A stretch of 10,312 nt of DNA, taken from Chitinivibrionales bacterium. GTDB lineage: Bacteria > Fibrobacterota > Chitinivibrionia > Chitinivibrionales > FEN-1185. Position 1 is the first letter of the stretch; each line of letters starts with the position of its first letter. The position numbers were made by a program, and so were the translations under genes. Of the stretch, positions 1 to 5,795 are shown in pieces. The DNA lies in NCBI GenBank assembly GCA_028718065.1, contig JAQUMP010000075.1:1-10312 (forward strand). Reading direction: 5' to 3'. The notes under the pieces were generated by a model. It did no database searches, had not been told where the DNA came from, and was given only the letters and a program-made list of their open reading frames with translations.

Positions 1-302
1 GTCTTATGCAGCTCATGGACCCCACCGCTAAAAGCCTCGGCGTGGCGCAATCGTTTAATCCGCGCAGCAATATCATGGGCGGCGCAAAATATCTGCAGCA
101 ATTGTTGCAGCGTTTTAACGGCAACGAAAAACTGGCGCTCGCCTCCTATAACGCCGGTCCCGACACCGTGGCCCGGTATGGCGGAGTGCCGCCCTATAAG
201 GAAACGCAGGATTATATCAGCCGGGTGCAGGAGTTTAAACAAAAATTTGCCGCCGGCGTGGTTCCGGATGCAACGGCGTCGAACCAAAAAACGAAAAAAT
301 AA
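1..302 (+). CDS. Lytic transglycosylase SLT domain, 3' end only (FlgJ-type or stand-alone)
   Basis: This is the C-terminal part of a soluble lytic transglycosylase (SLT/GH23-like) domain, which cleaves peptidoglycan glycan strands so the flagellar rod can cross the wall. The reading frame is open from position 3 and the first visible residues read LMQLMDPTA, the family's second motif (usually GLMQLMPATA). The third motif, SYNAG, lies at about 144-158, followed by the usual GVPPYKETQDYISRV stretch. The catalytic glutamate lies upstream, outside the window, so activity cannot be judged. The ATG at position 6 falls inside the motif and is not the true start. A short lysine-rich tail ends the protein at the TAA of 300-302. 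flgN follows after 12 bases, so the gene is probably in the flagellar operon. It may be the C-terminal domain of a two-domain FlgJ or a separate enzyme beside flgJ; the missing 5' end decides. Confidence 0.85.
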   Translation, partial: LMQLMDPTAKSLGVAQSFNPRSNIMGGAKYLQQLLQRFNGNEKLALASYNAGPDTVARYGGVPPYKETQDYISRVQEFKQKFAAGVVPDATASNQKTKK

Positions 303-314
303 CGGGAACAGGAA

Positions 315-821
315 ATGGACAACGAATTAGAAAAACTTATCGCTCTTTTGACCCAGCTTTACGCCGTGCACAACCAATTGCTCGAAATCGGCACTGCCAT
401 GAATTGCGCCATTAAGGCCAGAAATTTGCCGGAAATTCAACGGATGCTGCACCATTTCGACACGGCCGCGGGCAAGGTCCAGGAATTGGAAGAAGAACGT
501 CTTGCCTGTTGCGATACTCTTGCCGCAAGCATAGGCGGCGGTCTTCGCCGGCATCTTACGCTTACGGCCCTCCTTGACCTTCTGCCCCAGGGGCAAGCCC
601 GCACGCGCCTTGCAGACCTGCGCCGGGATCTCAAGGCGGCCATTAACGCCTTGACAAAAATCAATGTGTCCAACCGGATACTGCTGAATGAGGGTATTCA
701 ATATATCGGCATGACGGTCGCTTTGGCCTCACACCTGCATATTAAATTTACAAACTATAAAACCGGCGGCGCCAAAACCGGCGGCCCCCGGCAGAGCAAC
801 CTGATCAACCGGGTCGTTTAA
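315..821 (+). CDS. flgN: FlgN-family flagellar export chaperone
   Basis: FlgN is a small cytoplasmic helical chaperone that binds the C-terminal ends of the junction proteins FlgK and FlgL and delivers them to the flagellar type III export gate. The 168-residue product is almost entirely predicted helix, with a polar coiled-coil-like N-terminal half (residues about 1-75, rich in Leu, Glu and Gln) and a second helical half ending in a basic tail (SNLINRVV). This is the usual FlgN layout and close to its usual length. FlgN sequences diverge strongly, so the call rests as much on position as on sequence: it sits directly upstream of flgK and flgL, the genes of its clients. GGGAA at 304-308, six bases before the ATG, supports the start; a second purine run, AGGA, lies too close to the ATG to be the main site. 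The gap to flgK is 14 bases, so co-transcription is likely. Confidence 0.82.
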   Translation: MDNELEKLIALLTQLYAVHNQLLEIGTAMNCAIKARNLPEIQRMLHHFDTAAGKVQELEEERLACCDTLAASIGGGLRRHLTLTALLDLLPQGQARTRLADLRRDLKAAINALTKINVSNRILLNEGIQYIGMTVALASHLHIKFTNYKTGGAKTGGPRQSNLINRVV

Positions 822-835
822 CAGGGAAGTAGAGT

Positions 836-2485
836 ATGGGACTTTTTTCCACCTTAAGCGTAGCCACAAGCGGCCTGATGGCCTCCCAGCTCGGCATGGA
901 TGTGGCCGGACAGAATATCGCCAACGCCAATGTAGACGGTTATTCGCGCAAAAAGCTCAACCAGACCGCCGCTTACCGCGCCGATGGGGCCTTCGGCCAG
1001 ATGGGTTTCGGCGTGGAAACAATCAACATTCAGCGCTCCCGCGATGCCATGATCGACACCCAGATCCAGCGGCAGAACGAGGAGGTCGGGACTTACACGC
1101 AGATCGACAAGTCCCTGCAGAGCATCGAAAATGTTTTTACCGAACCCGGCAACACCGGCCTGCAGAACTACATCGATAAGTTTTTCGACAGTTGGCAGAA
1201 CCTGGCCAATAATCCGGCGGACGTTTCGGCGCGTACCATGGTCCAATCCAATGCCAATATCATGGTGAATGTGTTTCATAACATGGCCGGCGAGCTTCAA
1301 AACCTGCGCCAGACGCGCAACGACGAAATTTCGGCGCGCATGAACCGGATCAATGAACTTTCCAAGGAGATTTTCGGCCTGAACGGCGAAATCGCCGCGG
1401 TCGAGGTAAACCGCCAGAACGCCAACGACAGCCGCGACAAGCGCGACCAATTAGTCAAGGAACTTTCCACCTTGACCGATACGAACGTGCAGGAAAACGC
1501 GCAGGGCCAGATCACCATAACCACCAACGGCAACATTCTGGTTTCGCCCGTGGGTTACGAGCAACTGGAGACCACCACCACCTCCACCACGCGCCCGGAC
1601 GGCAGCAGCGAGACCAATGTCGGCATCCGCTTTACAGACTCCAAACGCCCCATGGACCCGCTCAGCGGCGAGTTGAGGGGTCTCTTTGACAGCCGCGATA
1701 CGATTATCCCCAAATACCAGGCAATGCTTGACACTCTGGCAAATTCGCTGGTTTCCAAGGTGAATGCGCTGCACACCACCGGGTTTAATTTAAGCGGCTT
1801 TACGGGCATTGACTTTTTCGATCCGAATGCCACCGGCGCCTCGGACATAAAGCTTTCGGCATCCATTACCTCCAACGTGCAGAACATCGCCGCCGCCTCG
1901 GGCGGCGCGCCCGTGGCCGTGGGTCCGATTACTTCCTTAGCCGGTACGCACAATATCGGCGTTGGAGTCGCCCTGGGCCGTCGCAATATCGTGAGCAACT
2001 CGGTGCAGGTCATGAGCGCGGGGGTTATGCTCAAGGAAAATGTGGATTACAGCGTCGATTATATCAGCGGCACTATTCAAATGCTTAACAACACCAATGC
2101 CGGCAACGATCTTTCGATCAACTTTTCATACAATACGGGAAGTTTTCAGGGGCCCGGCGACAACACGACGGCGATCGCGATAGCGCAATTGCGGCAGGCC
2201 CTGACCATGTCGGCCGATCCCATCGGCAACGCCACGGCCACGTTTTCCGAATTCTACAGCTCACTCATCGGCCAGCTCGGCCTTGACCATAACGAATCCA
2301 CGTCCAATCTTACCACTCGTAAAGACCTTGTGGCGCAATACCAGACTCAGCAGGACTCCATCGCCGGGGTTTCGCTGGACGAGGAGATGGCCGATATCAT
2401 GAAATTCCAACACACCTATCAGGCGGCGGCGCGCATCATTACCACGACCAATACCATGTTGGACGCGCTGCTCGCCATTACTTAG
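836..2485 (+). CDS. flgK: Flagellar hook-associated protein 1 (FlgK)
   Basis: FlgK forms the first ring of the hook-filament junction and is exported through the flagellar type III apparatus. The 549-residue product has the hallmark N-terminus GLFSTLSVATSGL followed by GQNIANANVDGYSRK (residues 25-39), the signature of rod/hook/HAP proteins. The first 180 residues or so are helical D0/D1. The C-terminus (about 505-549; GVSLDEEMADIMKFQHTYQAAARII) is the canonical partner helix. Between them, residues about 356-437 form a beta-rich, Gly/Asn/Ser-rich section with a DYSVDYISGTI motif (404-414) that looks like a surface-exposed domain; FlgL carries a related segment. GGGAAG at 824-829, six bases upstream, supports the ATG. 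flgL starts 10 bases after the stop, with its GGGGA ribosome site overlapping the TAG, so translation is probably coupled. Confidence 0.97.
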   Translation: MGLFSTLSVATSGLMASQLGMDVAGQNIANANVDGYSRKKLNQTAAYRADGAFGQMGFGVETINIQRSRDAMIDTQIQRQNEEVGTYTQIDKSLQSIENVFTEPGNTGLQNYIDKFFDSWQNLANNPADVSARTMVQSNANIMVNVFHNMAGELQNLRQTRNDEISARMNRINELSKEIFGLNGEIAAVEVNRQNANDSRDKRDQLVKELSTLTDTNVQENAQGQITITTNGNILVSPVGYEQLETTTTSTTRPDGSSETNVGIRFTDSKRPMDPLSGELRGLFDSRDTIIPKYQAMLDTLANSLVSKVNALHTTGFNLSGFTGIDFFDPNATGASDIKLSASITSNVQNIAAASGGAPVAVGPITSLAGTHNIGVGVALGRRNIVSNSVQVMSAGVMLKENVDYSVDYISGTIQMLNNTNAGNDLSINFSYNTGSFQGPGDNTTAIAIAQLRQALTMSADPIGNATATFSEFYSSLIGQLGLDHNESTSNLTTRKDLVAQYQTQQDSIAGVSLDEEMADIMKFQHTYQAAARIITTTNTMLDALLAIT

Positions 2486-2495
2486 GGGAAATTGT

Positions 2496-3698
2496 ATGCG
2501 TATAACATCGAATGCGCTCACGCGGAACATACAAACGCTTTTAAACGACCGCTATTCCGATATGACCAACGTGCAGGAACAACTGGGTACCGGCAAGCGT
2601 CTCCTGCGGCCTTCGGACAATCCCATCGACGTGGGCAACGATATAAAACTGCGTACCTCCATCGCGAAGTACGACCAGTATAAAACCAATATCAACGACG
2701 GCATGGCCTTTATGAACGTCACCGATACGGCCATGCAGAGCATGGACACCCTGGTGCAGCGCGCGCGCGAGCTGGCCCTGGAGGGCAGCAGCGATACGCT
2801 TTCCGCAAGCGACCGCCTGTATATCCAGCAGGAGGTCGACCAGTTGTTCCGGCAGATTGTTTCCGTGGCGAACACCAATTACAAAGGCGACTATATTTTC
2901 AGCGGCGCGCAGACCAAAATCGCCCCTTTTCCACTGCAACATTCGGCCGGCGCGAACGCGACGGATTACAGCGGGCTTAAAATGGCCTATTTTAACGCCG
3001 CGGGCGGCCCCGGAACGTATCAATTGACAAATGCATTTGACGGATCGGCAATCACCGATGTCATGCCCGGTTCCCTGACCATTAAAAACGGCCCGACCAC
3101 CTTTGCCGAAGGCAGGGATTTTACCCTGAATTATGCCACCGGGCAAATCACGGTTATTAATCCCGCCATGGCAGCGGACGTTTCGCCGGGAACGGCCAAT
3201 TATGCGCTGGGCGCCTTCAGCATTAATTTTGATTACCTTACCCAGGCCAAGGACATTTACGGCGACAATGTCGCCAGTACCGGATTAATCCAGCGCGAAA
3301 TCGAAAGCGGCGTGACCATGCCTATTAATATTACCGGCGACGAACTCATGCGTGACCCGAACACGGGCACGAGCATGACCGATACCATGATAAATCTGGG
3401 CCAGAGTCTGCTGCATAACAATCAGCCCGGCATTCAGCGGGCGATCGGCGATATCGATAATGTCCTCAAAACCCTGCTGGCGGCCCAGGCCAAAAACGGC
3501 GCGCGCACGAACCGTTTTGAAACCACGCTCACCCGCAACGGACAGCAGAACACCGATGCCCAGAGTTTACAATCGCAACTGGAAGACGTTGATATGGCAA
3601 CCGCGGCCACTCAGTTTTCGTCGATGCAGAACGTTTATTCGGCGGCCTTAAAGTCCGCCTCGATGCTGATACAGCAATCGCTGGTAAATTATCTCTAA
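2496..3698 (+). CDS. flgL: Flagellar hook-associated protein 3 (FlgL)
   Basis: FlgL is the second junction protein, linking FlgK to the flagellin filament. The 400-residue product opens with MRITSNALTRNIQTLLNDRYSDM and GTGKRLLRPSDNPI (residues about 32-45), the flagellin-like N-terminal helix with the FlgL signature. It continues with the D1 helices (MDTLVQRARELALEGSSDTLS) and the TNYKGDYIFSGAQT segment diagnostic of FlgL. The C-terminus (DVDMATAATQFSSMQNVYSAALKSASMLIQQSLVNYL) is the pairing D0 helix. Residues about 189-250 are a beta-rich domain with EGRDFTLNYATGQI, similar in pattern to the FlgK central section. At 400 residues it is longer than the roughly 300 residues of enteric FlgL, and the extra length is in this middle domain. 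Its ribosome site GGGGA (2485-2489) overlaps the flgK stop. No clear U-tailed terminator follows, so some read-through into flagellin is possible. Confidence 0.96.
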   Translation: MRITSNALTRNIQTLLNDRYSDMTNVQEQLGTGKRLLRPSDNPIDVGNDIKLRTSIAKYDQYKTNINDGMAFMNVTDTAMQSMDTLVQRARELALEGSSDTLSASDRLYIQQEVDQLFRQIVSVANTNYKGDYIFSGAQTKIAPFPLQHSAGANATDYSGLKMAYFNAAGGPGTYQLTNAFDGSAITDVMPGSLTIKNGPTTFAEGRDFTLNYATGQITVINPAMAADVSPGTANYALGAFSINFDYLTQAKDIYGDNVASTGLIQREIESGVTMPINITGDELMRDPNTGTSMTDTMINLGQSLLHNNQPGIQRAIGDIDNVLKTLLAAQAKNGARTNRFETTLTRNGQQNTDAQSLQSQLEDVDMATAATQFSSMQNVYSAALKSASMLIQQSLVNYL

Positions 3699-3704
3699 GC
3701 GGCG

Positions 3705-3749
3705 GGCAATTTTTGCCGTAGCGCAAATTTACAGATAGGAAGTTTGCCG
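3705..3749 (+). promoter_or_regulatory. Candidate upstream activator site for the flagellin sigma-54 promoter
   Basis: A perfect inverted repeat GGCAA-TTT-TTGCC occupies 3705-3717. A GCAAA half-site at 3723-3727 and another TTTGCCG at 3743-3749 follow. The palindrome centre is about 90 bases upstream of the expected start of the sigma-54 transcript, a usual distance for binding by an NtrC-type enhancer-binding protein such as a FleQ/FlrC/FlgR homologue. The palindrome and spacing are seen directly; the role is inferred. It could instead be a weak end hairpin for the flgL message, but it has no trailing U run. Confidence 0.35.
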
Positions 3750-3776
3750 AAAAACGATAAAAAAGAGGAACATTAC

Positions 3777-3793
3777 TGGCACGGCTTTTGCAT
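3777..3793 (+). promoter_or_regulatory. Sigma-54 (RpoN) promoter of flagellin
   Basis: The sequence TGGCACGGCTTTTGCAT matches the -24/-12 consensus TGGCACG-N4-TTGCW except for the variable bases: GG at 3778-3779 and GC at 3790-3791 are correctly spaced, and the flanking TGGCAC and TTGCA are intact. Transcription should start near 3803, giving a leader of about 107 bases. This places flagellin as a late gene under RpoN and an enhancer-binding protein rather than under sigma-28, as known for several non-enteric flagellar systems. Confidence 0.85.
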
Positions 3794-3802
3794 GCCAGAT
3801 GC

Positions 3803-3909
3803 TTACGCAAGGACGCTCGGGATGGTCAGGATGACCGCAACGCAAGAGAGGCAGTCGGAGAACGGGTCGGACTGCACGGAAGCACTTTTAATATCAAAGG
3901 AGGGGTACT
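3803..3909 (+). promoter_or_regulatory. GGA-rich flagellin mRNA leader, probable CsrA target
   Basis: The predicted leader holds seven GGA triplets: 3811-3813, 3820-3822, 3829-3831, 3857-3859, 3869-3871, 3878-3880 and 3899-3901. The last lies in the Shine-Dalgarno AAAGGAGG, eight bases or so before the ATG. The third is presented at the tip of a perfect hairpin (GGTCA 3824-3828, TGACC 3832-3836), giving CAGGATG, close to the core of the known CsrA consensus. The fourth opens the 13-base loop of a second perfect 6-bp hairpin (GCAGTC 3851-3856, GACTGC 3870-3875). CsrA is a dimer that bridges two such sites and blocks ribosome entry when one overlaps the Shine-Dalgarno. With csrA and fliW just downstream, this matches the known Bacillus hag leader logic. 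Binding itself is inferred. Confidence 0.7.
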
Positions 3910-4755
3910 ATGCCTCGCATCAATCACAACGTACCGGCGATGATAACCGGCAACTCGCTCAATAATATTGAGCGTCAGATGCAAAAATCGCTGGAACAAC
4001 TGTCTACTGGTTTACGGATCAACCGGGCCTCCGACGACGCCGCAGGACTTTCGGTTTCCGAACAATTACGCACGCAGGTAAACGGCCTTGCCATGGGCAC
4101 CCGTAACGCCCAGGACGGTATTGCGCTTGTAAATATCGCCGAAGGCGCCTTGAACGAAACCGAAGCCATGATGCAACGCATGCGCGAGCTTTCGATCCAG
4201 GCGGCCAACGACACGCTTACCTCCACCGAGCGCGGTTATATCCAGGTCGAATTCGACCAACTGCGTCAGGAAATAGACCGGATTGTGGGCGGCACGCAAT
4301 ATAACAGCCAGCCCCTGCTCAACGGCGGTTCCGTATGGACGACCGGCGGTGTGCTGCAGATCGGCCCCAACGACAACGCCACTGGATTTGACGTGGTTCT
4401 GGTCACGATTCCGGCAATCAACACCACGGGGCTTGGTATTTCCATCGTCGATAACGTTTGGGTCACGACCCAAATCGACGCCACCAATGCCATTTCGGCC
4501 TTAGATAACGCCCTGAGCAGCGTCAACACCCAGCGCGCTTCCTTGGGAGCTATTACCAACAGGCTCGAACATGCGCTTACTAATCAGGAAAACCAGCAAA
4601 CCAATATGAGCGCGGCCGAATCCGTGATCCGCGATACCGATTTCGCCGCGACCACGACCCAATTCACCCGTAACCAGATTTTGGCCCAATCATCCACGGC
4701 CATGCTCGCGCAGGCGAACTCGCTGCCGCAGAGCGTGTTGAGTCTGCTCAAGTAA
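3910..4755 (+). CDS. fliC: Flagellin, filament protein
   Basis: This is the filament subunit, exported by the flagellar type III system and polymerised beyond FlgL. The 281-residue product has the full N-terminal D0/D1 block (INHNVPAMITGNSLNNIER, QLSTGLRINRASDDAAGLSVSEQLR, then NAQDGIALVNIAEGAL). The C-terminal block is also complete (ALDNALSSVNTQRASLGAITNRLEHALTN, ending in SLPQSVLSLLK). The middle, about residues 130-190, is very short, so the protein is almost all core with little D2 and no D3. It has no cysteine. Residues R90, L94 and E114, important for TLR5 recognition in Salmonella FliC, fall at the same numbers here. A strong AAAGGAGG precedes the ATG. Expression is probably set by the sigma-54 promoter and the GGA-rich leader. 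Only one flagellin gene is in the window; others may exist elsewhere. Confidence 0.97.
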   Translation: MPRINHNVPAMITGNSLNNIERQMQKSLEQLSTGLRINRASDDAAGLSVSEQLRTQVNGLAMGTRNAQDGIALVNIAEGALNETEAMMQRMRELSIQAANDTLTSTERGYIQVEFDQLRQEIDRIVGGTQYNSQPLLNGGSVWTTGGVLQIGPNDNATGFDVVLVTIPAINTTGLGISIVDNVWVTTQIDATNAISALDNALSSVNTQRASLGAITNRLEHALTNQENQQTNMSAAESVIRDTDFAATTTQFTRNQILAQSSTAMLAQANSLPQSVLSLLK

Positions 4756-4761
4756 GTACGT

Positions 4762-4780
4762 CGGCGCTTCGGTCGCGCCG
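4762..4780 (+). other. Hairpin just after the flagellin stop
   Basis: CGGCGC (4762-4767) and GCGCCG (4775-4780) form a 6-bp all-GC stem with a seven-base loop, starting six bases after the flagellin TAA. It lacks a U tract. It may protect the 3' end of the abundant flagellin message from exonucleases, alone or with the larger hairpin that follows. Confidence 0.5.
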
Positions 4781-4802
4781 GTTGTTGCAAATGTCAAGAC
4801 GA

Positions 4803-4835
4803 GCGGAACGCCCGGATTTTCTCCGGGCGTTCCGC
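4803..4835 (+). terminator. Strong hairpin after flagellin, likely transcript end or stabiliser
   Basis: A perfect 14-bp stem (GCGGAACGCCCGGA, 4803-4816, pairing with 4822-4835) closes a five-base TTTTC loop. It is the most stable structure seen in the window. The downstream bases are GCTCCACAAG rather than a U run, so it is not a textbook intrinsic terminator. It may be the processed 3' end of the flagellin mRNA or a partial stop between flagellin and fliW. A separate promoter for fliW lies just beyond it, which fits a transcript boundary here. Confidence 0.6.
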
Positions 4836-4858
4836 GCTCCACAAGGGCGAGGGAATTG

Positions 4859-4887
4859 TTGACAACGTCGCCCCGATAAACGATATT
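4859..4887 (+). promoter_or_regulatory. Housekeeping-type promoter of fliW-csrA
   Basis: TTGACA at 4859-4864 is a perfect -35 box, and GATATT at 4882-4887 is a 4-of-6 -10 box, separated by 17 bases. A start near 4894 would give a leader of about 55 bases. This would let fliW and csrA be made independently of the sigma-54 flagellin promoter. The elements are read from sequence only; no start site is known. Confidence 0.55.
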
Positions 4888-4917
4888 AGCTACGTTTCGG
4901 GAACGGCCCGCGGCAGA

Positions 4918-4926
4918 TTTTTGCCG
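4918..4926 (+). repeat. TTTTTGCCG motif copy upstream of fliW
   Basis: This is one of four exact TTTTTGCCG copies on the plus strand, all intergenic (3710-3718, 4918-4926, 5629-5637, 5777-5785). Here it forms the right arm of a small hairpin, CGGCA (4911-4915) with TGCCG (4922-4926), about 22 bases before the fliW ATG. Its function is unknown. Confidence 0.5.
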
Positions 4927-4948
4927 GGGGAACCAAGGCACGGGAGTT

Positions 4949-5368
4949 ATGGCTGATTTTTTTAAAGACCTTATCTATTCCAAAACCGATATCATTACCT
5001 TTCCGGGCGGCGTTCCGGGGTTCGAGGCAAACAAGGAGTTCGTGCTGGTGCAGATTCCCGAATACGTGCCCTTTGAATGGCTGGTTTGCATCGACGGCTC
5101 GCGCCTGCGCTTTGCCGTGATAAACCCGCTGCTCTTTAAGGCCGATTATTCGCCGGAGCTTGACAAAAGCCATTTCGACGAACTCAAGATCGAAAAACCG
5201 GAAGATGTCCTGCTCTATGCCATCGTGACCATACGCGAGAACCCGCTCGAATCCACCGCCAATCTCGTGGGACCGGTGCTGGTCAACAAAGCGTTGCGCC
5301 TGGGCAAGCAGATCATCCTGGAAGACGAACGCTACACCACGCGGGAACCAATTCTGCGAAAGACGTAA
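4949..5368 (+). CDS. fliW: FliW, flagellar assembly factor and CsrA antagonist
   Basis: FliW is a small beta-rich cytoplasmic protein that binds either flagellin or CsrA. When flagellin is being exported, FliW is freed and sequesters CsrA, relieving repression of flagellin translation. The 139-residue product shows the family marks: ITFPGGVPGFE (residues 16-26), FAVINP (55-60) and TANLVGPVLVN (103-113). Its length is typical. The ATG is preceded by AAGG at 4935-4938 with ten bases of spacing; a GGGAG run at 4942-4946 sits only two bases from the ATG and is probably not the main ribosome site, so the start is likely but not certain. csrA follows three bases after the TAA, so the two partners are almost certainly co-translated at a fixed ratio. 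Confidence 0.96.
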   Translation: MADFFKDLIYSKTDIITFPGGVPGFEANKEFVLVQIPEYVPFEWLVCIDGSRLRFAVINPLLFKADYSPELDKSHFDELKIEKPEDVLLYAIVTIRENPLESTANLVGPVLVNKALRLGKQIILEDERYTTREPILRKT

Positions 5369-5371
5369 ACC

Positions 5372-5602
5372 ATGCTCGTATTGACGCGAAAACTCGGCGA
5401 ATCCATCCGCATCGGCGACACGGTCATCGTTAAAGTCGTGGAGCTCGATAACCGGCATGTCAAGCTCGGCATCGAGGCGCCTAAAAGCATTTCGGTCAAC
5501 CGCGAAGAAATCTACGAACGCATCCAGAAAGAAAACAAGGCCGCCTCCATGCCCAAAGACCAGAGCCTCCAGGACATGGCCGACGCCCTGCGGAAAAAAT
5601 AG
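5372..5602 (+). CDS. csrA: CsrA/RsmA carbon storage and flagellin translation regulator
   Basis: CsrA is a homodimeric RNA-binding protein that recognises GGA in hairpin loops, commonly blocking ribosome binding. The 76-residue product has the complete fold: MLVLTRKLGESIRIGD, VKLGIEAPKSISVNREEIYERIQ, then a polar helical tail. Residues L4, R6 and R44, the last central to RNA contact, are present. Asn55 in the C-terminal helix is also kept; in Bacillus subtilis CsrA this position is needed for FliW to bind. The product is longer than the 61-residue E. coli protein because of the extended C-terminal tail typical of the FliW-partnered form. The obvious local target is the GGA-rich flagellin leader at 3803-3909. 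The start lies three bases after the fliW stop, with no strong ribosome site of its own, consistent with translational coupling. Confidence 0.98.
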   Translation: MLVLTRKLGESIRIGDTVIVKVVELDNRHVKLGIEAPKSISVNREEIYERIQKENKAASMPKDQSLQDMADALRKK

Positions 5603-5628
5603 CGCTTCCTCATTACCTGCCCTGGATT

Positions 5629-5637
5629 TTTTTGCCG
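5629..5637 (+). repeat. TTTTTGCCG motif copy downstream of csrA
   Basis: This exact TTTTTGCCG copy sits within a run of seven T's, 27 bases after the csrA stop. A near copy, TTTTGCCG, lies at 5682-5689 in the loop of the candidate terminator. No function is known. Confidence 0.45.
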
Positions 5638-5674
5638 CTTCATTTATCCCTTGTCTGCCGCTCCCGCATTTAAG

Positions 5675-5704
5675 CGCCGAATTTTGCCGGATTTGGGCGG
5701 TTTT
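5675..5704 (+). terminator. Candidate intrinsic terminator of fliW-csrA
   Basis: CGCC-GAAT (5675-5682) can pair with ATTT (5691-5694) and GGCG (5696-5699), with one bulged G at 5695 and one G-U pair. The eight-base loop is followed by GTTTT. The stem is modest and the U run short, so efficiency is doubtful, but the position between csrA and the next promoter region is right. Confidence 0.4.
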
Positions 5705-5713
5705 AAGAATTAT

Positions 5714-5773
5714 CTAAAGTAAACATTCCGGTATTAAATTTGCTGCTATTGTTACTGCAAAAGCTAAAGTAAC
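5714..5773 (+). promoter_or_regulatory. Repeated AGTAA-type half-sites before the MerR gene, possible autoregulatory operator
   Basis: CTAAAGTAA occurs exactly twice in direct orientation, at 5714-5722 and 5764-5772. A reverse half-site GTTACT (5751-5756) faces AGTAAC (5768-5773) across 11 bases. Three related half-sites in 60 bases immediately upstream of a DNA-binding regulator suggest an operator, most simply for the MerR protein itself. No convincing -35/-10 pair stands out among them; an activator-dependent promoter with poor boxes would look like this. Confidence 0.4.
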
Positions 5774-5776
5774 CCA

Positions 5777-5785
5777 TTTTTGCCG
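5777..5785 (+). repeat. TTTTTGCCG motif copy at the MerR ribosome site
   Basis: This exact TTTTTGCCG copy runs directly into the GGAGG (5785-5789) that serves as the ribosome site of the MerR gene. It is the closest of the copies to a start codon. Its role is unknown. Confidence 0.45.
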
Positions 5786-5795
5786 GAGGATTATC

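Noticed and set aside
304..317. ACAGGAAATG at the flgN start as a CsrA site
   Set aside because: A single GGA near a start codon is common in ribosome sites and no hairpin presents it.
854..1450. Long minus-strand open frame (198 codons) opposite flgK
   Set aside because: It lies wholly inside the unmistakable flgK gene, has no convincing ribosome site and its translation resembles no family; it reflects codon bias of the real gene.
2541..3146. Minus-strand open frame (201 codons) opposite flgL
   Set aside because: It is antisense to conserved FlgL codons and shows no domain, so it is treated as a shadow.
3705..3720. GGCAA-TTT-TTGCC read as a terminator for flgL
   Set aside because: The stem is only five pairs and no U run follows; its distance to the sigma-54 promoter makes a regulatory site the better reading.
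3744..3965. Open frame of 73 codons running through the flagellin leader into fliC
   Set aside because: It starts with a non-ATG codon upstream of the sigma-54 transcript start, overlaps fliC out of frame and has no family resemblance.
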